Shown here: positions 11,225-26,699 of the stretch, piece by piece | Position numbering within the stretch: position 1 is the first letter of the stretch | How the letters are laid out: every line of letters starts with the position of its first letter | NCBI GenBank assembly: GCA_950295325.1 | Contig: OX485806.1 | Location: 42,098,001 to 42,162,000 of the forward strand | Length of the DNA stretch: 64,000 nucleotides | Reading direction: 5' to 3' | Source of the DNA: Polytrichum commune | Taxonomy: Eukaryota > Streptophyta > Polytrichopsida > Polytrichales > Polytrichaceae | The notes under the pieces: generated by a model | Seen by the model: the letters and a program-made list of their open reading frames with translations, nothing else | Databases searched by the model: none | Told to the model about the DNA's origin: nothing | Made by a program: the position numbers and the translations under genes

Positions 11225-12476
11225 GATACAATATTACATACAATAAAATGGTATTACAATAGTGGTGACTCCGCCATTACAATGTAGAGGGCCCATCCTC
11301 ATAGTACTCCACAAGCTCCTCCACCACCGGTTTGGAGTAGGAATTGGAGAGACATGCAATGGCAATACAAGAGATCTCGTAATAATGATACTCACTACTT
11401 ATTTTTATCTAATGTATTGCTACAAAATCACACATATCATTTTGATAATGTGATGCTATACACCAAAAATGCCATAAAATATCTCACATACGTAATCTTA
11501 AATCCAACTTAAAAGAAAACTCAATGACCACTGGTAAGCACCCATCATACCCCAACCATAACACTGCAAATCTATGTAACTTCGCGTGACTTGAGCAAGG
11601 GCAATTTTGTAAGCGTTGATAGATTTTGAGTGTCATATGATTTTGAGAAATATGGACTTGAATTGGAGCAATATCCAAGAGTAAGACAAAGACTATCTTT
11701 GTAGATGGACTTAATTTGGCACGATTTCAGATTTGACAATGCTCTAGCCTAATTCCTAGGCCTGCCACTCCCATGTGTAGAGCAAAACACTATGAGATTT
11801 CCAATCTAAGGTACATGGCCCTACTGTGAGTTCATCTAACTCACACAAACAATGTTCACCATTGGATTATATCAGATCTGGTTACTACTTGCATTGCCTG
11901 AAATTGTCATTTCAAGTTTCAAAATCCATATTGAGATGCAAAAGCTATAAGTAAAAGGCGACGAAACGAACATAACTTTGATGGTCATCTCATTCCACTG
12001 CAATGTATGACAGTAACTACATTTCTACAACCATCAAAGTTATGTATGCAACCATTTCTACAGCATCTTGATGTACTTCTAGTCCCATGAGCTTTTTCGT
12101 TCCCTGGACTTTCAAATCAACCTCTTTTCGTAAGTGGAGTTCGTCATTCTTTTCAATCAATCACAAGCTCTCTCAAAACACTAGGAGACATGTATTGACT
12201 CATCTAGTGTCTAGGTTTATATATCCAATTTTGGTAAAGATTTCTCGACGTGTAAGGACCTTGTTTAATCCAAGGTGGAAGGTAGCTTCTTGTAGCCGTT
12301 GTCAAGGATTGTCTAACTTTTACCTGCACCACCACCAAGAATTTAGTGTCTACCATCACCACTATGGGTACCTCTCGCTGTGTCCTAGTTTTAGGTATCC
12401 TAGAGTGTGGAAATTTTTCTTTGGACCAAGTTCGAATCTAATTATGAAAAACTTGTCCATTTTGGATTTGAACGCT
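11225..12476. other. intergenic between unknown frame and GAPCp 3' end
   Basis: No gene recognised. The part next to 12476 must hold the 3' UTR and polyadenylation region of the minus-strand GAPCp gene, but I cannot place a poly(A) signal. Open frames at 12087-12560 and 12481-12675 on the plus strand are antisense to the last GAPCp exon and are not genes. Confidence 0.4.
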
Positions 12477-16414
<3,938 letters not shown>

Positions 16415-16830
16415 TTTTGATGATTATGGCGGCAATCGAAGTATTAATGTGATGTGTGGGCGGTGTTCGGAAGACAGGGGCAGGGAGGAGAAGGAAGCGA
16501 CGGGAGAATGGTGATGGCGAAGAGGGGAGTTGGTATGTGTGTGTGTACGCTGAAGAAGATGCAAAGTGGAATCCGCCCGCAGCGCACAGCACGGGCGGCT
16601 GCCCTGGCGTGGCGTCGCCTGCCCTGCCTGCCCGGGTGATTGCAGGGGCAGCTGGCCAAAAAAACAAGTGAAAGGGGCAGGAGGTAAGAGACAGCCTCCT
16701 GGTTGGACTCCACAGTGGACACAATTTGTTCCCGTGCCCTTTGGTTGGTGTGTTTCTCTTCGGGTTTCCACCAGTGCAGTGTTGGTGGCCCGAACGCATG
16801 GGCTCCATATACAATATTCAATCTAAGGGC
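16415..16830 (-). promoter_or_regulatory. GAPCp 5' UTR and promoter region
   Basis: Directly upstream of the GAPCp start codon. Read on the minus strand, 16450-16550 is CT-rich, common in plant 5' UTRs, and 16540-16740 is G+C-richer than the flanks. A TATA-like word (TGTATATGG, minus strand) lies near 16805-16813, about 390 bases before the ATG. Which word sets the start of transcription cannot be decided from sequence alone. The many open frames here are a composition effect. Confidence 0.35.
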
Positions 16831-17495
16831 ATTGAACAACTTCGTAACATCTAATGGTGTTGAACAACCTCATAACAAGAAGAAGAACTCCAGTCTATGA
16901 GGAGGTTGGCATGAATAAAGAGTGTTTCTTCGTAGAACATCCATTGTCACATTGTCAAGGACAGTGATAGTGGGTGTGACACTACTTCACCCTTCGCAAG
17001 AAGTCGATGCTATATTGATAGCTAGTAACCAATCATCCTAACTAGCAGATAGTATCTTAGGGATAATGTCACTTTAGAAAGTAAGGTATAAGGGTATGGT
17101 TTGGGTAATAAATGGGCACGAATTCATTACTTCTTTCTTTTTTCCATGCCCAAAAATAACTTGGGAGCAAAGGAGGGCGGTATAGCGATAGAGAGAGCGT
17201 TGGTAGTCATTTCATGTGGAGGCCATACGAGTTCGAAAACGTCTATTTTGAAATGCGGTTTGGTGAGCCAAATCAAAAGAATCTATGCCTTCTTATGTGC
17301 CTAACTCCGAAGAGCTTAATTTCAAGGTTGGTCCTTCTTTTATTGGGTATAGACGTTTGTTTTCAACTCAGACTCAAGATGGTAGTTTTTCAAGGCTTGA
17401 GACCTCCAGTTTTTATTCAAGTTGGAAACAAACAGTTTTAACCAAACAAGTAGGGATCAAGCTCCTTGAATTAGGCACTTAACAAAGCACAAATT
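16831..17495. other. intergenic, nothing recognised
   Basis: Plus-strand frames at 17101-17482 overlap one another and have no family resemblance. This may be the 3' side of the gypsy relic that follows. Confidence 0.35.
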
Positions 17496-17498
17496 GTT

Positions 17499-19009
17499 TT
17501 ACCTTGGCTTACCTCGGGCATTGGGGATCAAAGGGATGGTGTGTTGGGCTATCTCGGGCAACATGCCTTCAAAGTATTTATCAAACCTTGCAAAAATGTC
17601 TCTAAATTCCAAAATCAAGTCGTAATATTTTTTGGTATGCGAATTGTTGTAAGAGTTACCTTGGCTATGACCTTGATTTGGTCGCCTCCATTGGTTGGTT
17701 GGGTGGTTTCCAGTACAATTGGCACATGTCACCCCCAATTCTATCCAACAAATGCCACGACCTATTGGGGGCAACTCACTATTGCATGGAGAGCAAGCAA
17801 TGCCTCGTGAGGGTTGATGGGTTGGACCTAATGAATGATGGTTTTGAGAATGACCTTGAGGAAGGACCATTGGCATGGGGTTCTTTTGGGTTTGGCAAAA
17901 TTGGTCACTATGGCCATATTGGTTGTAACTCCTGCACCAAATGTTTGATGGATAATTCTTTGTCTCATTATAAGGTCCTACATGTGGGCTTGCGACTTGG
18001 TATTGATGACCATGGTCAAGTGCTCCATCATGGTCTCGAGAGTCTTCATAACATCCTCATTGAGATCCGCATTGGCTTTAGTGACCATTTTCTCTAGTAC
18101 GGCCACCTCGCCGATGGTAAATGGATCATGATAGGGTGTGGGAAGTATTTCCAAGGGCGATGGCTTGTGAATCTAATGGCACAACTTGATGATATATTGG
18201 GGCACCTCCTTGGCCGTGAAAGGCATCCTTCAACATGGGATTGTCCCATCTTAGAGGTACATATTGTGCGAGAATAAATGGAGGGACCAGGGCAATCGTG
18301 CGGTTCCACATATGTTCATTTCTTTGTCTACAGTTTCTACATGTCACGCCATTGTCTTGGCTTTAGCCAAGGTGACGGGGTTTGAGTTCAATATCTCTCA
18401 CATGGTATGGTTCTTAGTAAACCCTTGGATGAAGTAATAGCGGATGGCATCATCCAACAGGTGGTCTCCTACAAATTGTGTAATAATTGTTTCAGATTTA
18501 TAGATGTAAGAAGAAAAATCCTTGGTTGGGCCTTGGCGCATACCAGTAAGTGCAACTAATATATATTTTTGACCCGTCTCAAGTTGAAATTGGCGAAAGA
18601 AGGTCGCTTGGAGTGTGGGCCAATCGGCAAAGGTGTTGGGTGCATGTGAGTGATACCACTCGTATGCCGGCCCCTCTAACGTGATGGAAAACCACACTAA
18701 ATGATATGTGCCCTCATGGATGACATTCGTGACCAATATCTCAATATAGTGCTCAATGTGGTTCGAAGGGTCTTGGTGGGGGAAACCCAAAATGTTTGGA
18801 AGGTGAGTTGGCATCATACAAGGTGCCAAATTAGGTGGGATGACTAGTGGTAACCCTCGAGGTGCCATCATGACATCCATTTGGGTTGCCACGTGTGATG
18901 GACTAGCGGGTGGATTGGGTGGCAAATTAATGGGATTTGGTTTTGTTTGTCTTGTTATTTCAACTCTAATTTGACTTCTAGGGGTATTGGTCGGAGAATT
19001 CATTTGCAA
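17499..19009 (-). pseudogene. Ty3/gypsy gag relic joined to the start of the reverse-transcriptase region
   Basis: Minus strand, from 19009: a proline-rich N terminus, then a Retrotrans_gag-type domain (HQDPSNHIEHYIEI, AYEWYHSHAPNTFADWPTL, FFRQFQLE, QGPTKDFSSYI) ending near 18398. A decayed middle part follows to about 18060. Near 17790 a zinc-knuckle remnant reads CANCTGNHPTNQ. About 35 codons later the same frame reads YYDLILEFRDIFARFDKYF, then PEIAQHTIPLIPNARGKPR. That resembles the sequence just before the reverse transcriptase of Ty3/gypsy elements, where 'P.I..H.I' precedes the first RT motifs. The protease that should lie between is absent, so an internal deletion has fused nucleocapsid to pre-RT. 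There is no RT core, integrase or LTR. Confidence 0.8.
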
Positions 19010-21284
19010 ATAGTTTAATTTAGCGGATCAAGTTGTGACCATTTGGAAATCATGTGTTTTTTTTACCTAGTCTTTGTCTATTTGTATTGGTGACCATGTG
19101 AATGATTAACACCCTAAGTAATTGACAATAGAGTATAAGAATGAGTTTTTTCAAGGGTTAGAAGGAAATTAGGTTGTAAAAAATCACCTTTACAACTTTT
19201 AATCATTCTACATCCTTTGGAAACACTTTTTTTCCTTCACATCCATTACATAATATTTTAATCGTATAGAAAAAATGTCTTTGTTTACTTGGATGTGGTA
19301 CACGGCCCAAGGATGGAATACTTCAAAACCTTGTGTCGGTTATTAAATTGGCGGAATCACCCATCGACCTTGGTTAATACATAAGTGGCTTGTAGCAAAA
19401 CATGAGATTAAAATTCATTTTTGTTTATAGTTTCATTTGGTTAATTATACATGGCGGACCACAAAATACATGATGGACGGGATTCAAGGCAACTTGTATG
19501 TCCAACTTATTGTTTTTAACCTACTGGGTGTTGGGGCATCATTGCCAACACTTTAGGGGCAAACGACAAAATCAATTGTGCTAGTCATTAATCCGCTCTC
19601 ATTGCCATAAAACAGTTTTAAAAATTTGACTAACAACTACCACATATACACAAAGGTCTTATCAAAATATTATGATTTGGAGATAGGATACATGTTGAAT
19701 TTGTCAATATGTTTACAATTCATATGGTTTTTTTTATGTATCACTTCTTAAACCTTATACATCAAATAATAAAGTACATCATGCGCGACCACCAATCCTT
19801 GAAATTGATGATAAATAATATGAAGTGGAACATGTTTTATCACATAGAGTTAGATGCTAACAAATCCGTCTTAAGAAGTTCTACCCCCTCGAGTGGTTGA
19901 TTCAAGGATTTAAACATAAAAATTGTGAACAACCCTTTCAATAGAAATTCAAGGTTGTGATAGTCCTCTATATGAATGTATGTACATATGAAGAAATAAT
20001 TTCCAACCCCAACAAAAGCTTGTCGTTGATTTTGAAAGTCTTATATGCAATTTTCCACAACCTTTCAGTTGAAGTTAATTTTCACGGTGCTTAAAAACGT
20101 TAATTTTCACGAACCTCATCAGGATGTTGAGAAGAATTCAACTGAGTGTCACCAAAAGACATCATATCTAAAACACGACATGAGCTACTATAGGAGAAAA
20201 TTGTTTGTTATTATCTAAAGCCCAAACCTTAAACCTTTGCACAAAGAAAAAATAAAGACTATCACCATAATCATTGTGTGGATAGTAGGGTTCAAACAAT
20301 TTGTAGGTTTCAATATAGAGGCACGAAACACTATGCAAGGTTTGCCTTAAACAAACATCATGGATGGTACAATTGACTTGTTGAGAACATCAAAGATTCA
20401 AACATCGATTAAGCCAATCTAATGGTTATTTTTAATGAATTTTCTCAAAGGTTGTGATAGTCCCTTGTAGCATACATGTAGTGAACATCTACAGTCCACC
20501 CCCAATATGTGTTACCCCACTAGGTTTTAGAATCATATATATGTATAGGAAGATTATGGTCCCCCAAAAAAATCCAAAATACAATAATAAATGTTAACTA
20601 TTGATTTTGAAGAAAATTTATAGTTAAATGCCCTTCTATTCACTAAAATGAAATTGATTTAGAAAATTAAAAAAATGCAACATTAAGATGGTTTCAGACC
20701 AATAAATTTATTATAATGGTGGAATGCGGTAGCTTCTATGATATAAATGCTATTGTCGTCTTTGATGGTCCACTTAAAGTATAGATTTGAATTTCCCTAG
20801 AACCACATTCTCAAATAATGATGGAATTTTTTTCTTTAATGAGGTTATATGCTGGAGATTTAAAATGAATTCATTTTGTTGAGTGTTAATTTGGATGAAA
20901 ATGAGGCAATGAAAATTTATAACGTGGTGAAATTGAATTACGTCCACCATGTATAGATCATGTTGTGGTTGACATTTATAGTTTGTATATAACTCATAGT
21001 ATCATAATACATCATTTATTCCACATCATGCAGACATTATTAGCCACAAACTCCATCAAAATCTATAGTAATTAGAATTTGTGTTTTTTTGCATTAGCCA
21101 CTTTATATTCTGGTGTTGTGCTATTTGAGGATTTATACACTTGGTTATTGGAAGTCAAAAGGAATAGAGATAAGATTGCACAAACATACACACATACACA
21201 AAGGCATATAATTTGAAGTCCAAACTGCATTTCAAATACTTCATAATGCATTTCATGGCCATCCAATGAATTTGCTCACCGTAC
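19010..21284. other. AT-rich intergenic, no gene
   Basis: No coding signal. The phrase AAGGTTGTGATAGTCC occurs near 19950 and again near 20450 in diverged contexts, suggesting an old local duplication. A short frame at 19709-19900 has no recognisable content. Confidence 0.4.
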
Positions 21285-23164
21285 TCACCTCAAATGCAAT
21301 ATTGGCCCTCGTAGCGACCATTGCCATGGCTTTGTATGAAACACCTTCCATAACCTTTGCACAATATGAAATTCCTCATCCAAAATTCTTAAAAACTTTA
21401 AATTCGCATCGAACAAAGTTTCATTTGGTTTCCATACTTCCACGTTGCAATGCTTGAAGACCTCTTTAATGTAGCTACTTTGGTTCATGGTACGGGTTTC
21501 TCTAATATTTTTAAATTCCAATCCTAGGCAAGAATGCAATTATTCAAATTCACTCATTTCGAGTTCTTTTTCGAGCTCCAATATGAGCCACTTCAATTGG
21601 GTTACATTGCTTGCCAATATGATCAAATCATCCATGTAGAGGATTTTCACCAACAAATAGTTACCAATTTGTTTAACGTATAGCAAATTTTCCGCTCTTA
21701 CAAAAACCCTCGTTAATGAGGATCGAGTCAATACGGTGGTACCATGCCTTGTGTGATTGCTTAAACCTGTACAAAGCATTCTTAACTTTGCACACAAAAT
21801 GTATTCTTCCCTATTGTACAAAATGCTCCGGTTGATCCATGTACATTTCCATGTCCAATACTCCATTCAAAAACATTGCATTTACGTCTATTTGGTGGAT
21901 CTCCCAATCCGTGGCCAATCTTATTGCAATAATGCATGTAATGGTGATAAATTTGGCGATAGGGACGAATGTTTTGTAAAAATCCACTCCAGCCACTTGA
22001 GAAAATATTTTTGCTACTTATCGCCTTTAATTTGCAACCACCTGTCAATTTCACCCGATGCATCACCTTTGGTGAGGAAGACCCATTTGCATCTTACAAT
22101 TTTGCAATCCTTTGGAAAGTTGTTTCATTCCCACATGCCGTTGGCCATGAGCGACTTGACCTCTTGAATTGCCTCCCACTTGCTCGCATCTTCAGATCTT
22201 AATGTTTTGCACAAATTCAAAGGATCATCCAAAAATGCCACATTGGTTTGTTTTTCATTGTGTTGGGGGCGTTTGTCAAATTTCCACCACCTTCCAAGGG
22301 AACACTGCTGCTTCTTAGGATATCTTTTATTTTTGCCAAAACTTTCAACATGGTTGTCATTTTCCATGGATAATTTGATCATTTGTTCATGTGCATTATT
22401 GTAAACGCAATGCATATGAACACACACATGTGTGCAATGCAAAGCCTCCTTAAATTTCATATTTCCTAAAGAATAATAGAATCCAATATCATTATTGGAC
22501 ATTAATTTCAAGTGGAAACTATATTGGCCACCGTTTTTGTCCAAAATGATTTGTGGAACTTTTGAGTATGAAGCATGTTTCTTACCATCTCTACAATGGT
22601 GTGCTTTGCACGCTCTACCACTCTATTTTGTTGAGGCGTATATGGGGTAGGAGTTTGCTTCTCGATGCCATTATCCTTCAGAAAATGTTTGAATACCTTG
22701 GAAATGAACTCCCTATCATTGTCCAATAAAAATGCCTGGATTTTGTGTTTCAATTCCGTTGCTACAATCACCTTCAATATCTCAAAACATTCATCTTTGG
22801 CTTCAACGCATAGATCTCCACATTCTTCAAATAACTATCAATGAAGGTTACAAAATACCTTGCACTGCCTATGGATATGATCTTTATGGGGCCACTCACG
22901 TCGAATGCACAATCTTCATAAGGTTTAGTCGCTTGTCTCCTCACCCATTAAAAATGTAGCCCTTTGTTGTTTACCTTCAATGCACTCTTCATAAAGCAAC
23001 GAGGATGTAAGGCAAGAAATTACCTTAAGATTCATGCAACTCATCATGTTTTGGAGCGCATGAACATCCTTTACATTCAAAAGGCCAAGGCAACGACGCC
23101 AAAACACAAATACATCATTTTTCGTTGGAAACTGCACTAAATTGGTCACATCGGCTATGTGCAC
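21285..23164 (-). pseudogene. Ty1/copia pol relic (integrase to reverse transcriptase)
   Basis: Domains occur in copia order on the minus strand. First is the GAG-pre-integrase zinc region (RRCLGLLNVKDVHALQNMM, then CIEGKQQRATF; 23164-22925). Next is the integrase core with LLDNDREF and TPQQNRVVERA (22777-22508), keeping the middle Asp and Glu. A decayed linker follows, then the copia reverse transcriptase with DFYKTFVPIAK and WEIHQIDVNAMFLNGVLD (21996-21811). The ILYMDDLIILAS block near 21640 keeps the YxDD catalytic pair. The RT C-terminal part (GLEFKNIRETRT, SSYIKEVFKH) ends at 21285. Frameshifts and stops separate every block. RNase H and both LTRs are not identified. It points away from the plus-strand copia LTRs downstream, so it is a separate insertion. 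Confidence 0.85.
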
Positions 23165-23551
23165 CTTTGTAATTTTTTTTTAATTAGTTACCTTTGTGTG
23201 GCCCAATGGCAATGGCTTCATTGTCACAAACTCTTACAAAATATTTGTTAAGGTAAAGTTGCATTTTCAAACCACACGACATTAATTAGTTCACTAAGAA
23301 CAAATTGGCTTGTAATTTCGACAGATGGAGTGCATCTTTGATATAAATTTGATTGATTATAACTTTCCAGGGTGCTTCCATTTTTATGGCTTCTTTACTT
23401 TATCATTATCCAAATGCACATTTCGTGAAGCAATTATCTCATACATATTCAATACGTCCATATGTGAAATCACATTTTTGGATGCTTTCGTATTCCATGA
23501 TCCACTTGCACACGCTTTTAGAATGTATTTGATCACGCATTACTAATGCAT

Positions 23552-24527
23552 TGTTGCGCACCTCTCCATGAGGAATGCCCAAAATACCATGGGTACAAAG
23601 GGGACCCCGGAATAACACCTGGGACTTGTAGCGCCACTAGTGAGAGGTCCCAAATGATCCCAGTGTGGGTGAGGGCCCGGGCATTGGGAATGCATCCACC
23701 CATGGAAAATAAGAGTCACGAGGGTAGGGCCATAAGCTATGCATAGCCTATGGCATGAAGATCTTAGAAATCTCAAGAATACCTTGATCAAAGGTGTAAG
23801 CTAGGAGATATGGCAATTTAAGTGGGGCGCTATCCCATGATAGCTTTTTGGTGCAACAGTGGCCTGGAAATGGTTTTTGAGATTGTCAAGGTTTGAACAT
23901 GCATAACTTCCATAGTATTTACCTGAATGGGGCAAGTGAGGAATCTATCGATATCTCTGTGAAACGTACATGACAATACAATGGTCGTTTGTTAGCATCA
24001 AACATTAACCAAGGAAGTTATGGTGGTCTAAGGTTTATGGGCTTCAAACCCCAATGGCTAAGGGAAATATATCTACTTGGCCCCAATTTTTGGTAGAGAG
24101 ACAAAGATTTCTTGATGATGGGATAGGTGCCCCACCAAAATTCTTAGAAGTTTATACGGATGAAGCGGTGTGGCCGCAAAAACCACCCGAGGTTGAACGA
24201 CACTGCCTCCACAGGTTTTGGGCCAATGCACGCGCATAGTTGCCTAGTATGGTTCAAGTTGTTGTAGTATACCTTCAACAACGTGATGATTAACTAAAGA
24301 TTGGACCTCTATGGATGGAAGTCCATATATTATCATTGGTAACCAATGAAACGGTGAGTCTTGAATTCGAGGGTAGGAGGTTTGGTCCCCCTCCTATAGA
24401 CTAAGAGGTCCGTGGTATGAGGAGTTAACCAATTGCATGTCGAAATGGGAAGGGTTAGCATTTGTGACCCTTGCTAGAGTTGAAAATATGGTCAAGTTAG
24501 TTAAGGGAGCTAGCAAAGGTTGCAACA
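23552..24527 (+). mobile_element. copia 5' LTR, copy A (976 bp)
   Basis: The left end TGTTG and the right end CAACA are inverted repeats of each other, as LTR termini should be. Two bases after the right end comes a primer-binding site (24530). Diverged copies of parts of this sequence occur at 25166-25715, 33584-33842 and 44134-44866. Shared words include CACCTCTCCATGAGGAATGC, AGCTAGGAGATATGGCAATT, GTGGCCTGGAAATGG and GGGAGCTAGCAA. It is the only full-length copy in the window. Confidence 0.8.
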
Positions 24528-24529
24528 AG

Positions 24530-24540
24530 TGGTATTAGAG
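24530..24540 (+). promoter_or_regulatory. retrotransposon primer-binding site for initiator tRNA-Met
   Basis: TGGTATTAGAG differs at one base from TGGTATCAGAG, the usual plant copia site complementary to the 3' end of initiator methionine tRNA. It lies two bases after the CAACA end of LTR copy A, the expected position for priming minus-strand DNA synthesis. This sets both the strand and the right boundary of the LTR. Confidence 0.8.
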
Positions 24541-25165
24541 GGGGTTGCAATCTTTGAACTAGCACTTGGAAGAAGAGATGGCTATTAAATGTGCGGGTTA
24601 TGATGGTAAGCTCAAGTTTTCTAAAAGGTTGTGATGTTCAACATAGAACAAGTATCAAGTGCAAGTGGATTTTGAATACACCATTGAATCTAATGACAAT
24701 GGTGGATTTTGTAAGGAAATGGAGGAGTCCATTGAAATGACTCCTGCAAACCTAAAAAAAACTAGACTACCGAAGCACCTAAAAACCTGGAAAATGTTCA
24801 TATTGGATTCCAACTTAAAATGCTTAAATTCATGGATTTGATGAATTAAGAACTCAAATTTGGTAAAGAAAAGAGGTTCCAACAAGACAAAACGATCAAA
24901 ATCCTCATTATATAAGGTGCTAGTCCTCATTATAAATATGCCAAATTCATTCTCTAGATTTGGCAGCCAAAAAAGGAGATTGAATTTCTATTAGAAATGA
25001 ACAACCACTATGATGTCCAAAGGCCAAGGTGGACAATAAAGTCTCCATAATAGCTACAGCATTGTAGCCGATGGCTAGGAAAGGAAGTCATGCTACGTCT
25101 CATTACAAAGGGTTTTAGTCCAAAAATAACTAGAGGCAAAGAGGGCAACTAGTTCGGGCTATTAT
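24541..25165 (+). other. truncated retroelement interior between two LTR copies
   Basis: Lies between LTR copies A and B. An ATG at about 24579 opens only a short frame. A frame near 24659-24840 has ESNDNGGF and LKTWKMFI but no gag or pol motif that I can recognise. The interior of about 0.6 kb is far too short for an autonomous copia element. This is either a deleted element or a non-autonomous one. Confidence 0.5.
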
Positions 25166-25715
25166 TATTGTACACCTCTCCATGAGGAATGCCCAAAACA
25201 TCAAGGGCACAAGGGGGACCCCGTTGTGACACCCGAGACTTGTGGCGCCGTTGGTGGGAGGGCCCAAGTGATCTTAGTGTGAGTGAGGGTCCAGAGTGTT
25301 GGGATCGCCTCTCACCAACAACAATTAAGACTCACAAGGGTAAGGCCATAAGATATGCGTACCTTATGACATGGGGATTCTAGAATGTTCAAGAACACCC
25401 CAATCGGAGGTGTGACCTAGGAGATATGGCAATTTGAGTGGGGCGTTGGCCCGGGACATCACTTTGCTATAGCAGTGGCCTAGTAGTGGCTCTCGTGACT
25501 GCCAAGGTTTGAACATGCATAACCTCCTCAATATTTTCTTTAATGGGGAAAGTGAGGAATCCATTGGCATCCACGTGAAGCATAAATGACAATAAAAGTG
25601 GTCATTTGTTAGCATCATATGTAAAAGTTATAGTGTTCTAAAGTTGTTGGGGGGTTCGTAACCTTTGTTAGAAATACAAATTGATAGGATTGTTAAGGGG
25701 GCTAGCAAGGGTTGC
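25166..25715 (+). mobile_element. copia LTR, copy B (internally deleted)
   Basis: Begins TATTGTACACCTCTCCATGA and follows LTR copy A closely through GGAGATATGGCAATTTGAGT and CTGCCAAGGTTTGAACATGC. From about 25655 it jumps to the last part of the LTR (GGGGCTAGCAAGGGTTGC). About 430 bases of the middle of copy A, including the GGTAGGAGG region, are missing. The terminal CAACA is degraded, and no primer-binding site follows. If it pairs with copy A, this is the 3' LTR of a short element. Confidence 0.7.
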
Positions 25716-25789
25716 GCTAATTATACCAACACAAAGGGCAAACCAAAGGTAAAACTTCCAACAATGAAGGCACCCAATGAAGAAAGCCA

Positions 25790-26085
25790 CGGAATGTTGG
25801 AAACAAAGAGAATAGTTTTGTAGCATAAGGCAAACCATGTTTGGGCCGCTGACGGAATGTTATAATGTGGTTTTCTGATACCAAGACAAATGATGTTTGT
25901 GCCGCGGACGGAATGTTGAAAGTTGGTTTTATGGTATTAAGCCAATTCATGTTTGTGCCTCGAACAAAATGATAGAAGTTGATTTGGTAGTACCAAACCA
26001 AATCATATTTGTGTTGTGAATGAAATGTTAAAAATTGGCTTTGTGGTACCAAGACAAGTCATGTTTATGTCGTGGATCAAATATG
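25790..26085. repeat. minisatellite of about 57-60 bp units
   Basis: About five tandem units, each holding GGAATGTT (or AAAATGAT, GAAATGTT), a G+T stretch ending near GGTACCAAG, then a variant of CAAATCATGTTTGTG and CGCGGA. Units drift in length and sequence. The minus-strand frame 26052-25717 is open only because the period is near a multiple of three and gives a repetitive peptide; it is not a gene. Confidence 0.75.
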
Positions 26086-26310
26086 AGATGATGGATTTGT
26101 AGCCAAGGCTAGTTGTCTTAAGCCAACGCCAAGACTATTGTACCTCATGGCCCGAATTTATGAGAGAAATATCTCATGGGTTGACAAAACAGGCAACGCA
26201 CTCCTTCATGAGCCCAAAACTGACAAAATAATTGGCGTTTACCGACGCGTGAAGCGGATAGACCCATAGAAATGCGGTTTGGAAAGGGCAAACCACATGA
26301 GGCACAGGAG

Positions 26311-26520
26311 GTGACGATGCATGTAACCTTCTGATGTGGGATATTGGTTTTTTTGTAAAGTCACACTATGTGAAATAATTGAGGTGCATGTCATTATGAA
26401 GGTCATTTTTTTTTTAAACTCAGAATGGCGATGTATGTAACCTTTTGATGTGGGATATTGGTTTTTTGTAAAGTCACACTATGTGAAATTATGAAGGTCA
26501 TTTTCTTTAAAACTTAGAAA
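26311..26520. repeat. tandem duplication, 114-bp period
   Basis: GATG.ATGTAACCTT.TGATG, GGGATATTGG, GTAAAGTCACACTATGTGAA and ATGAAGGTCATTTT occur twice, starting at 26316 and 26430. The second copy lacks a short piece (about 18 bases) after GTGAAAT, and the homopolymer T runs differ in length. Confidence 0.8.
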
Positions 26521-26699
26521 ATAGATGTGAAACGCAATCCAGTACGCTTGCGATGTGCTTGTGATGTGTCATAATGGCAAAGACCTTAATTTGAAATTGA
26601 CAATGAGTCATATGGCAGGAGGAACCAAGTTGAATTTTGTCTTAGAGGACCTAATGAATAATGTACAAATAATGGTTGTGGTTCAATTGGAGAAACTCT

